Shown: piece after piece, positions 10,715 through 23,120 of the stretch
Layout of the letters: each line of letters opens with the position of its first letter
Position numbering within the stretch: position 1 is the first letter of the stretch
Assembly: GCA_023374025.1 (NCBI GenBank)
Contig: SIJG01000065.1
Location: forward strand, 543,496-607,495
DNA length: 64,000 nt
Direction: 5' to 3'
Source: Heterodera schachtii
Taxonomy: Eukaryota > Nematoda > Chromadorea > Rhabditida > Heteroderidae
Made by a program: the position numbers and the translations under genes
The notes under the pieces: generated by a model
What the model was told of the DNA's origin: nothing
What the model saw: the letters and a program-made list of their open reading frames with translations, nothing else
Databases searched by the model: none

Positions 10715-12924
10715 ATGGGCAACAAACAAATGGCCAATGCAAACACTGCGACACGCGCTTTTTCGACGCAATCACCGCCAACGGCAAAAAAAGTGGCGAA
10801 TCACCGGTTAAACAGGCAAATGATCAAAATGGATAAGCAATTAGAAAACAAAGAATCGAAAATAAGAAAATTAAATTTCAGACGCCGTTCCGACTTTCAG
10901 CAAAACAGCAAAAGAAGCGCAGAACAAACGAAGGGGGGTAAGAACAAGCATTGGCAAAAAGAGAAAATAAACCAATTAGAAGACTAATTACATAATTATT
11001 TTAAAAAAATTAATTCCGATAATTTATTTATTGCATTCTGTTGAGATCGGCATAAAAATAACATTGGCACCCCATCGAATGGAAGTGGCGATTTGCCAAT
11101 GAATTCGGCGGCGGAAAGGGCCCGGCAGCGTAAATAATTAATTCATATTAATAAACTATTTAAATTTATTTGTTCGCTTTTAAGGCAGACGGTGCAGCAG
11201 CGCGGCGTTAGTCGCAGCGCGAAACGGCGCAATTCAAAGGCCAAAACGAATGACTCCGCGCCAATGCCATTTGGTGGGCATTTGGAAATGAAGCTTTATT
11301 TTTAAATTTGAGATAATCAAATCGTGGAGCAAAAAGTCACCAAAGAATCGAATGGCCAAAGACATTTTTGAAGGTAAAAAGAAAAACAAATTAATAAATT
11401 CTATTGAATTTTAAGCGATTTTTGTGGAAGCCGAAGAGTTAAAAGCGACCTTCGGAATTGAGAAGGGATCGAATGGCAAAAGGCTGAGAATGGAGCCAAA
11501 TTTTGTGGCACATACGAATATGTACTGTAAAAGAATGGAAAGTGATTAAATTTTATTGTTTTATATTTTGTTTTATTCATCAAACCGTTCTTTTATTGGC
11601 ACTTTCTTTTTTAAGGTTTGCCGACACTTTGGACTTTGTAATTCGCAATTTGGACGATCTTTCATTGGTCACCGAAAACGCAGAACAATTGGGAAGGTAA
11701 AAGAGAATGAAAGAAAGAAGAGGAGGAGAGGAAAGGGAAAGAGAGAGAGAGAGAAAGAGAGAAAGGAGGGGAGGAAAGGAGAAAGGGAGAGAGAGTAAGA
11801 GAGTTAGGGGAGGAAAGGGAAAGAGAGAGAGAGAGAGAAAGGAGGGGAGGAAAGGGAAAGAGAGAGAGAGAGAAGAGAGAGAAAGGAGGGAAGGAAAGGA
11901 GAAAGGGAGAGAGAGTAAAGAGTTAGGGGAGGAAAGGGAAAGAGAGAGGAGAGAGAGAGAAAGGAGGGGAGGAAAGGGAAAGAGAGAGAGAGAGAAAGAG
12001 AGAAAGGAGGGGAGGAAAGGAGAAAGGGAGAGAGAGTAAAGAGTTAGGGGAGGAAAGGAAAGAGAGAGAGAGAGAGAGAGAGAAAGGAGGGGAGGAAAAG
12101 GGAAAGAGAGAGGAGAGAGAGAAGAGAGAAAGGAGGGGAGGGAAAGGAGAAAGGGAGAGAGAGTAGAGAGTTAGGGGGGAGGAAAGGGAAAGAGAGAGAG
12201 AGAGAGAAAGGAGGGGAGGAAAGGGAAAAGAGAGAGGAGAGGAGAGAGGAGAAAAGGAGGGGAGGAAAGGAAAAGGGAGAGAGAGTAGAGAGTTAGGGGG
12301 AGGGGAGGAAAGGGAAGAGAGAGGGAGAGAGAGAAAGGAGGGGAGGAAAGGGAACAAGAGAGAGAGAGGAAATGGAGGTGAGGAAGAGAAAGAGAGAGAG
12401 AGAGAGAGAAAGGAGGGGAGGAAAGGAGAAGGGAGAGAGAGAGAGAGAAAGATGAAAATGAATGAAAACGATCAAAGCGTCACTTTTCAGAAGGCACGCC
12501 GCTTTTCCGGTGGAAGGAGGATTCAAAACAGAATATTGGAACATGTTCACGGAATGCATTTGTGAAGGTAAAGAGCAATGGCATGGCAGAGCTGGCAGAT
12601 GAAAAATTCAAAAAAAAAAAAAAAAAAACAACAGAAAATCGATTGATAAAATCGAACAAATGTTTCACCACCTCCCTCTAGGTTATTAGCTAATTTTTCC
12701 GATTTAATGCCATTTTTGGGTTTTCAATTTACCATGAAAATACCGATTTGATTATGTAAACGTTTATTGAATATGCAAATTGTTGGTATTGAAAAATGGG
12801 AAGCGGTAATATTTCTCATTAATTTATATAATTCTTTTGAGGCATTTGTGGTGCCGAAGAAGACAAAGAGTCGTCCATTGCCTGGCGTTTGCTCATTCAG
12901 ACAATTGTCTATTACATGAAGTAA
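10715..12924 (+). CDS. Globin with N-terminal extension (neural-type nematode globin)
   Basis: Eight exons join in frame: 10715-10937, 11046-11129, 11185-11273, 11313-11373, 11416-11521, 11616-11696, 12491-12567 and 12842-12924. An extension of about 120 residues, basic and Ser-rich (starts MGNKQMANANTATRAF), precedes the globin fold. The fold reads MTPRQCHLIIKSWSKKSP (helix A), DIFEAIFVEAEELKATFG (B-C), FVAHTNMFADTLDFVIRNLD (E, His at E7), GRRHAAFPVEGGFKTEYWNM (F-G, proximal His F8) and EDKESSIAWRLLIQTIVYYM (H). The motif order matches the C. elegans glb family. Both heme-ligand histidines are present, so hexacoordination is possible. Intron 6 (11697-12490) is almost wholly a purine repeat. 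A MGN start invites N-myristoylation, but Met at position 6 does not fit the usual motif. Confidence 0.92.
11703..12459 (+). repeat. Higher-order purine (GA-rich) tandem repeat in globin intron
   Basis: About 750 bp of nearly pure A/G on the coding strand, built from longer units that contain AAAGGAGGGGAGGAAAGG and GAGAGTA(A)GAGTTAGGGG, each repeated several times with small indels. It fills intron 6 of the globin gene. It creates long Arg/Glu-rich and Ser/Leu-rich frames that should not be annotated as genes. Confidence 0.92.
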
Positions 12925-13092
12925 AGTTTTAATTACTAAACAGCCGGGGAAGGTGTAAAAGGACCTTTTCGTTCTTCAATTTATTTCCGATTATTTTGGA
13001 CTTAAATTATTAAATTTAGAAAATGGACGAATAACTGAAATTTTAACCAAATAGCATAGAAATAAGCTCCAAATGCCATATGAAACATCATA

Positions 13093-13659
13093 ATTAGGGT
13101 TATAAATTATATGGACTAAAAAGCCCGAAATATGGACTAAAAAGCTCAAAAGTGGCCAAAAATGGACCAAAATATGGACTAAAAACTGTCAAAAATGGAT
13201 TTAACATTAAAAATGACAATTGTTATTAAATTCTAGCTTCATAATTTCAATCCAATACATCTCAAAAATTTTGGGTAATAATCTCATTTTGTTGTCAGCG
13301 AAAATTTTCGGAAGCAAACAAAATACCTAAAAATTTCCAAAATTTCGAAGAAATTATCTTTTTTAGGGTTGTATTTTTTTAAATTTTTAAAAAAGTTGAT
13401 CATTAGGGGTGTATTTTTCGCTTTTTTTTTTCATTTTTCTTATGAAATTTTCCAATAAATGGCCAAAATATGGACTAAAAACGCAAAAAATGGCAAAATA
13501 TGGATTTATTCCCGAAAACCCCCAAAATATTGATTTATATGGACTAAAAACTTTCACCAAATCAAAAAATTTTAACGCAGAAATGCTATTTTTGAGCCCC
13601 TTTCTTCATAGCATATGCGCAGAAAAAATATGTTAATCCATATAATTTATAACCCTAAT
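13093..13659. mobile_element. MITE-like element with 23-bp terminal inverted repeats
   Basis: The left end ATTAGGGTTATAAATTATAT (first 20 of 23 bp) is matched exactly in inverse at the right end, and the element is flanked by CATA on both sides (13089-13092 and 13660-13663), a probable target-site duplication. It is 567 bp, AT-rich, has no transposase frame, and holds several tandem copies of TATGGACTAAAA. Superfamily unknown. Confidence 0.85.
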
Positions 13660-13772
13660 CATAATTAAACTACTTACAATTAGCATTATTTGATTTAAAG
13701 CAAATTAACATTAAAACTTAAGGTCTAGCTTTTTCATGTTTCTTAGCTCGTCTATATTAGCAAAACTAAGGC

Positions 13773-14009
13773 TTGGCTATGATCGAGAAGCATTGCGTAT
13801 CCAACGGCACTGTTCCTTTCGCCGTTCGGTCCCGCCACTTGTGGCACCGCGCGAAGTGCCGGAGGCGACTGAAAAGAATGCTGATTTGGCAAACGATGGC
13901 CAGAGAAACGCAATGCCACATCAGTCAATTAGCACAGCGATGGGACAATTGGAAGGGAAAGAGCGAAGACAGTGCCATGAAAACAATTCAATTTGACAAA
14001 GCATTTTAG
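13773..14009 (+). pseudogene. Orphan coding-like island, possibly an exon fragment
   Basis: A GC-rich stretch surrounded by AT-rich DNA reads, on the + strand, KHCVSNGTVPFAVRSRHLWH then RRRLKRMLIWQTMARETQCH and ISQLAQRWDNWKGKSEDSAM to a stop at 14009. Composition and amino-acid make-up look coding, but I found no start, no convincing neighbouring exon and no family match. It may be a gene fragment left by transposition or duplication (a MITE ends 114 bp away), or the last exon of a gene whose other exons I could not see. Confidence 0.3.
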
Positions 14010-15100
14010 CATTTATCCTTTATTATTATTATTATATTCTATCCTAAATTATAGTCCAAAATTTATTCCCAAAAATGACTGATTTCTACCGTATTACAAG
14101 GGAAAATGATCAAAAATTGATCTTTTTTATGGTTGTCAATTTTGACGTCCTATGCTGTTCTGTGGGAATAAGTCGTAGCCACATCATTCAAAAGGCAATT
14201 CGGTAGAGAATTTTGTCCACTTTCTGCTAGGCCTACTCAAAATTTCAAGACAAATTTTCACAACTCCCTAGGCTTTTTTTTCAAAAATTCCCTATTTTCA
14301 GTATATTTTGAGGTGTCCTCAACATCAGCAGGGAGTGAAGTGATCTGATCATGTTGTTCCAAAAGACTTTTTTGATCAGTATCAAAAGTTAGCTTAGCAG
14401 GGATTTTTTCAGATTTTTTTCTATACATAAAATTTGAATTACTGTAGAATAAACGTTTTGTCCCAGTACTTTTGCACCTCTCAAAACAGGGTGCGGTTGG
14501 TTTAGCCAATTCTTACAAGGCGTTACTTTTACTTCCAGACTCTTCGCAAATAATAGCCCATCTTTAAAGATTTCATTTGCCACAAAAATTGTTCACTAGC
14601 AAGAGTCTTTTTCGTGCAATTTTGAATTTTAGCGCGTAAAAAATAATGTAAATACACTATTTGGCGAAATGAATAATAAAGAGAGAAAGATAGCGATAGA
14701 GAAGAGTGAAAAGAGAGAATAAGATAATTTCAAAAAAAATTTTAATTAAAAAATTTCCAAAAAAACTAGATATATACCTAACTAATTTTGAAAAATAGAT
14801 TTTTAGGGGCTGGCAGCACATATGAAAAGTGATCAGGGGCCCCAAAAACCCCAACGGAAAGAATTCAAAATTCAAAAGGGTGTCTGTCCACTCTGATTTT
14901 TAATAAAATTCAAAACAGGGTACTTGTGGGTTTTGCTACCCCCCCCCCCCCATAAAAATCTTTCATGGTCCCGACAAAGCAATGCACTTTTCTAGGGTAC
15001 TTTTAGACGCTGATCAAGAATCTAATGTCTAGCGCCACTATCATTTATTAATTAATACATTCAGATATTTTATAATCTATTAATTTTATACATTTCTTAT
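14010..15100. other. AT-rich intergenic region before the YY1-type gene
   Basis: No exon supported. Contains a C run near 14940. Short open frames on the - strand at 14258-14583 and 14657-14875 have no recognisable features. Confidence 0.5.
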
Positions 15101-17245
<2,145 letters not shown>

Positions 17246-17467
17246 CAGTGGAAGAGACGCAACTGGGCAATATTGGAAATGAGCAATTAATAGGTGTTTT
17301 ACACATTTACATTTCATATATTTACTTGCAGTTTTTTATCGGTATTTAAAGTAATAAATGCTAAAAGAATAAGATATGTACTGGCTGATTTTCTGAGAAA
17401 GTGTAAATCAAAAATGTTCAGAATTATGAGATGTCATTTGCAATTTTGTCACTGGTGATTTTGTCAG

Positions 17468-20400
17468 TTATTCCGCAACACTCTGTTCTCTCCTCCGTCC
17501 CTCTGTTCCAACATCTAATTTTGTTAAATGTTGATGTGTTCCATGAGATGGCAAAATGACCGCCCATTCCTGGACAGTGGCTGGAAAAACAAAGAAAATT
17601 TGGACGTCTGACAAAAATAAACCCGAGCCGAAGAATTGGAAGAGAATCCCCGTGCTGAAAAGAATTGCCGCCATTCCCAGAAAGGAAAATTGCCACGCGG
17701 CCTTGGTCCCATTAGCCACGACAATTCCAATGCCGTAAGGCGAGACAACGGAGGCAATCTGTCCAAGAAGACGCGAAAATGATGCAATGGACGAAGTGTA
17801 GCGAGGGGCAATGCAAACCTTAAGGGGGAAGAGAAAGTCAAACGGAAATTTCATTTGATTTGGTCGCGTTTAGTTGATTCAGTCTTGGGCCGGTAATTCA
17901 TGATTATGCCATCTCCATCTTGTTTTTCGAACCACGGAGGTGTTGTATCCGGGGATAAAGCCAGAACTGATGCCAATTGCACACACGGCCAATGAAATGG
18001 CCAAATAGGGCGTCCGACAGTCACACAACGACAACAACACAAAACAAAGGCCGGAACCGAAGCTGGCGATGAGGTTAAACAGTTTGGTGACTGATGTGGA
18101 CGACATCAGACGACGGTCCTTGAAGAACGGTCAACTTGATGAAACAAATGCGGATTTCCCACAATTTGTTACCTTTAGCCAATCAGCAATAGCGGCAAAC
18201 AAAATCTTAGTGAACAGTTGAACAATGAAAGGAAGTGCCGACATCAGCCCATTCTGATTGTGAAGTCAGACGTTTTTAAGTGAATAAAAACGAGAAAAAG
18301 TAACCGAAGTCAAATCCATGCCAAGGACATTGTGATAATACGTCGGCAAATACACCACAATGCCAACATTCATAAAGTTTTGGCCTCAAATTGGCAATAA
18401 AAACACATAATTAATTCATCCAACAGTATTATGTAAAACTCACTGAACGAGCTGAACCCGGTGGACCAAACGACCATTGAACAGAGAATGCGACGCCATG
18501 GCACTTCGTTTGGGCTTATCTGAACAAGAGCAAATTAAAAAAGTAAATGAATTCCACAAAAGTCGGACTTTTTGGGAAACGTTAGCATGTCCTCCATTCA
18601 ATTCGATGAGTCGGAGTTCGTCGGACCGAATGTATTTGGACTGGGAGGGATAATCGCGAACCAAAAGCATCCAAACAGCACAAAAAGCCACGCCAATTAA
18701 CCCTTAAAATGAAATGATTAAACCAGGAACGGTCCCAGGAATTTGCTTTGGAGGAGGTACCACCGCCCTAGGCGACGACCTTCTTTTTTCTGCTTTCGTA
18801 CCATTTTTTTTTTTGCGGCTTTGTGGGTTTTTGGAAAAAATATCGAAATGTTGGTCAGAAATAACGGGTGACCCCAAAACCACGCCGCCGAAATCCCGCC
18901 GCCGAAATCACGCCGGCCGAAATCACGCCGAGACAAAATCCCGCCGCCGAAATCACGCCGGGACAAAATCACGCCGCTAGAAATTTTTAAAAAATTTTTC
19001 AAACTTAGAATTTTTTCAAGAAAAAAACCTTAGAAAATTTTTTTATAAGAAAATTTCACGAAAAATTAAATTTTTTTGGAAAATTTTCAGAAAAAACTTA
19101 GTATTTTTCATAAAATTTCAAAAAAAATCTCTGAAAATTTTTCTAAATTTTTTTTTCTCTAAATTTTCTTATAAAAAAATTTTCTAAGATTTTTTTTTGA
19201 AAAAATTCTAGGTTTGAAAAATTTTTTTAAAAATTTCTAGTGGCGTGATTTTGTCCCGGCGTGATTTCGGCCGGCGTGATTTCGGCGGCGGGATTTCGGC
19301 GGCGTGATTTTGTCCTGTTCCCGAAATAACCCCTTAGGGGCTGAATCAAAGAAATACGGCAGTTAAAAGGCAATACCATAAATGTAAAAAGAAGTCGCCC
19401 ATCCGCCGAGCCATCGGACGACGCAAAGTTCAGCAGTTACAAACATTGCGAGCACAACGGAAATTTGATTGCCGGTCGTCGAAATTGCAATTGCTGAAAA
19501 AAAAAGTTACAAGAAAACCATTGATAAGTTACCCGTGCTTTTTTCGGACAAAGGGAACCAATGGGCAATGAGCACATTGACACACGGCACCAAAATGCCC
19601 AAAAACAAAGAAAGTGATACAAAAGAGAAATAATGCCGATGATTTATTTACTTGGCCACAACCCATCAGAAAACGAACGACGATCAAAGCGACGGAGCCC
19701 AAATGTCGAACAACGAAAGGCGTGAAAAAAGTGCCTTAATCGGACAGAAAAAGACGTATGAAATGTATTTCTTTAAACATGAATTCATAGGTCGAATAAT
19801 GTAAAAACGGACCAAAAACGTTGAGCAATGCACCGTAAAGGACCAAATGAGTGGGGCCCAACCAATCGCACAAAAAACTGCCGGGCAAAATGATCAGCAA
19901 ACCGCCAAGGTAAAAGGAAGTGAATATCAGCGACTGCATCTGTTTGCTGATAACCAAGTCACCGCCTTGAAACTAAACAATAAATTGCCATTCGGAGAAA
20001 TAAATAATTGAGACTCACTATATTTGGGTCCCCCGATTTCGTTCCGTTTGTCTGTTCTGTCAAATGCGCGCACTCGGCCAAATGCACTGGCGACGGGGAA
20101 GAAAAGGAAGCATTGCCAAAGATGCCATTAGGCTGATCATTTTGCGCTGCCATTAATGAAATTGCCGTTTTGTTCACCATGCAAACCATAGCCTAAACGG
20201 AGGTGAAAAACAAAGTCAAACAGAGGAGAAAAAACATCCGAAGAGGAGGACCATATTAATGTTGCTGCGCATAAGCCCCTCGATGGCCAAAGAAAGTGCC
20301 AAAGCAATTGCAATACTCAGTCGAACAGAGGCCAATGACCAAAGAGGCGGAGAAGGAGGCGCAACAGCACCATCTGAAGAACACCCATAGTACGAAGGAA

Positions 20401-20905
20401 TTGAAGTGGTGGAGAAGGGACAGGCGGTGGTGGTGGGAGCTGATCGGTCCCATAAAAATAGAAATTGCTGGATTTTTGCAATTTCAGAAAACCTAACTCG
20501 GTCATACCCATGGGTTTAAATTTAGCTTTAGTAAAGTTCCTTGTATAGAATCTAATCGAATTCTATGATATGGGAACAATAAACTTAACACAATCACTGT
20601 GAGGGCATTTGCTAACTAACAATTTCAGTCTTTTCCCAAATGATAGGCTAAAAGAACAAGCGCCACTGGATGTCGGTGTACCTTTAACCGTACCGATGGC
20701 ACCACAATTTCTTCTCATCTCCAAACCCTTCCCCAATCTGTTCAGCATATACCAAATCTTTGTTTAACGTACCCGGAACCATCTCCAGTTCCTCGCCATT
20801 GCGTTCAGCAACCGTCAACAGCTCATTTTCAACAATTTCGCTGTGTTTCGACTGATTGTTGTTGAAGGAAATGTCATCTCCGACCGATTGGTGGCGGTGC
20901 GGCAT
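17468..20905 (-). CDS. SLC17-type major facilitator transporter (anion/organic-anion or phosphate)
   Basis: Exons on the - strand give a 12-TM SLC17 layout: SVRLSIAIALALSLAIEGLM (TM1), MVCMVNKTAISLMAAQND and a luminal loop with N-glycosylation sites, SLIFTSFYLGGLLIILPGSF (TM2), GILVPCVNVLIAHWFPLSEK (TM4), CAVWMLLVRDYPSQSKYI before the central loop, ASFGSGLCFVLLSLCDCRTP, AICIAPRYTSS-type TM10 and WQFSFLGMAAILFSTGILFQ (last TM). The end, GSATVQEWAV, matches the GSAxVQxWA tail of the family; stop at 17468. A hydrophilic N-terminus from ATG 20905 (MPHRHQSVGDDISFNNNQSK) is likely but its joining exon is unclear. SLC17 members move glutamate, phosphate or sialic acid; the substrate cannot be told. 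A 430-bp foldback element lies in an intron. Confidence 0.85.
18880..19313. mobile_element. Foldback element: nested palindrome with GC-rich tandem arms
   Basis: The left arm (about 18880-19000) is a tandem of units like GCCGAAATCACGCC and GGACAAAATCACGCC; the right arm (about 19225-19313) is its reverse complement, and the AT-rich centre is also palindromic. The left arm holds one extra unit pair of about 30 bp. It lies in an intron of the SLC17-type gene. No coding capacity. Confidence 0.9.
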
Positions 20906-21420
20906 CTGAATTCAACAGAATCGTATGATAATGAAAGTGCGAATGGAATGCTTCAAGGCCAAAATATAGAAGAATTCAAGCAATGAAAATTCATTTTAAG
21001 GAAAAAGTGGGGATAAAGTCGAATCTAATCAATGTTAATGGACAGCGTGCAATGGCATTTAATTTGAGCACTTTCCTCCTCTCTTCGTTGGCTTAAAATA
21101 ATCCAACGAATGAAAAAAGATGGACGGAGTGTAAGAGCGATACCATCATTCAGCGGATTTCCGTCAAATTAAAGTTAAATGCCAAAAGGAGTATAAGCAA
21201 CAAAAACAATAATCCATTAACAAATGAATAAAAAGTGGAAATCTCACAATGGAAGTGCCAAAAGGGTGTCATCACTCGAGGGAATTGAAACGACACGAGC
21301 AAAACAAAAAAAAACATCCATTTGCATTGGAGTTTGCCAAAATGATCATTTATTTTATAGTTTAAAAGTATAAATAGAATTCTCTCCTAAAAAATGCCTA
21401 TAGTATAGTTACAACGTAGT
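20906..21420. other. Intergenic region between E3-binding protein and SLC17-type genes
   Basis: Upstream region of the SLC17-type gene and 3' flank of the E3-binding-protein gene. AT-rich, no exon seen. Confidence 0.5.
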
Positions 21421-22882
21421 TTATCTAAGCAATAGTTTAGCCAATTCCTCGTCTTCTTTCCCAATGTCAATTTTTTCTTCAATCGCTGAATCATCGTCCA
21501 TTTCACTAATATCGACTTCGTCTTCAATTAAATAGTCCAATTCAGCAAATAAAGACTCGGGAGAAATCAGTGCGGTTCTTAAAAAGTCATCATATAATTA
21601 ATAAATAATTTTTTATACTTAAAACTGTCAAGGAATCGCCGCGCCGTTTGTCCTTCGATTGTTCGCGCATCGTAGCAAAGAGTGGCGCCAAACTTAGTAA
21701 CCAATTTTGGCTTTTTCGTTATTTCATCTGGTTCAAAGTGCCTTCTTAAAGCACCGATTGTCAGGCTGAAAATAAACTTTCGAATTTAAAAGGGTAATCA
21801 ATGGCACTTTGCTGCCTGAGGCGAATTAATGACAGCGGTAAAGTCGGACACCGAATCGAATATGTCAAGGCTCGAAATTCTTTTTAAAAAAAAGTATTAT
21901 TATTATTGAGCATAATATTCTCACGTAAATGTGCCCCCTTGGGATTTCTCCGGGCGAAGTTGACCATCGCGCGCCTGCGCCGTCAATTCGCGAAGTCGAG
22001 CAGAAATTTGAAGAAGCGACAATTGGTCAACATTGGTCAGAACGGGAGTGACAAATCCATTTGGGGTAGCCAAAGCAACGGAAATGTCGACGGAAGAAAG
22101 GCGATGGATGGAATTACCATGCCAATGGACGTTTAACTCGGGGACAGCCCAAAATCGAAATTAGAAAAATTAAATATTTAACAAAAGAAATAATACCCGC
22201 AGGGACAAGGAGCACGCTTTTATGATAAAATCATTTAACGACAGCTTAAAATCGACCCTTTCAGAAAGCTTATTGAGCAATTCCAAAATTTTGTTGGCAG
22301 AAATTTGGGCCGACGCATAAGCATGGGGAATTGAATTCTGAAGAAAACACAAATTTTATTAATGAGAAAAAAATAAGCAAAGAACGTTGTACCCTTGACT
22401 GCACAAATTGTTTTGTTTGATTCTGACGCATTTCTGACAATTGAATGTCCACATGGACATGGCGATGAGTCGGCTCGGACCGACCCGATGATTTTAGCGG
22501 AATGATCGGATGTGATGACGCGGAGATCACTTCGTTTTCAAGAGACATTTTTGATGGTGGCTTAGCCGAAAATGTTTTAATCGGAGACAGTTTTTTGTCA
22601 TTTATGTGACTCAGCACATCGCTAAATTAAAACAGATTAAACATATTGCAATTTTGGGCGAATTGGGGTTCAAATTAGGCAAAACAAAAGGCACCTTTTG
22701 AGAATGTTTTTCTTTGGCCCCGATGCTCTGAGCACGCTCGTTTTGATGTCGTAATGACCGAGCAGAAGGCGAACAGCCGGTCCAACCAAAAGCGAAGTTT
22801 TTGTCTGATGAAGCGGAGATTTTGAGTGGAAAGTGCGGGGAAAAGAAGAGAAAGAACCCCGGAGGGGAAAAAGAGAAATCAT
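21421..22882 (-). CDS. Pyruvate dehydrogenase E3-binding protein (PDHX-like), lipoyl-less
   Basis: Mitochondrial matrix scaffold that docks E3 to the pyruvate dehydrogenase complex. ATG 22882 starts MISLFPLRGSFSSFPRTFHS, a typical mitochondrial presequence. The E3-binding domain follows directly (VGPAVRLLLGHYDIKTSVLR, ASGPKKNILK), then a linker, then the E2-type catalytic core: VDIQLSEMRQNQTKQFVQS, IPHAYASAQISANKILELL, LSLNDFIIKACSLSL, SVDISVALATPNGFVTPVL and FTAVINSPQA. The catalytic motif DHRxxDG of true E2 enzymes reads DARTIEG, so the active-site His is lost, as in PDHX. No lipoyl domain is present, and only 238 bp separate this ATG from the upstream gene's stop. An acidic tail ends at TAA 21423-21421. 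The acceptor TTTTCAG just before the ATG suggests trans-splicing. True E2 is excluded by the motif. Confidence 0.88.
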
Positions 22883-23120
22883 CCAGGAAAAGAAAGCGAA
22901 TTGACCTGAAAAGGAAAAACTACAAAAAGGAAGAATAAACAGAGTTATCTTATTCTTCATAAATAAGACTAACAAAAGTAATAAGTAAATTCGCCAGTGC
23001 CACATTCAAACTTGGTAATAATCTTTATTTCACTACTTATAAAAACCCAAAAAAACAATAAACAAAATAAATAATTAAGTTAATATTTATATCAAATTAA
23101 CAAAAGGGAGTTCAAATTGC

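Noticed and set aside
10715..10735. N-myristoylation of the MGNKQ start of the larger globin
   Set aside because: Glycine 2 is present, but Met at position 6 does not fit the accepted small residue; kept only as a remark.
11707..12357. Arg/Glu-rich (+) and Ser/Leu/Pro-rich (-) ORFs
   Set aside because: They translate the purine repeat of the globin intron; flanking exons join across it in frame.
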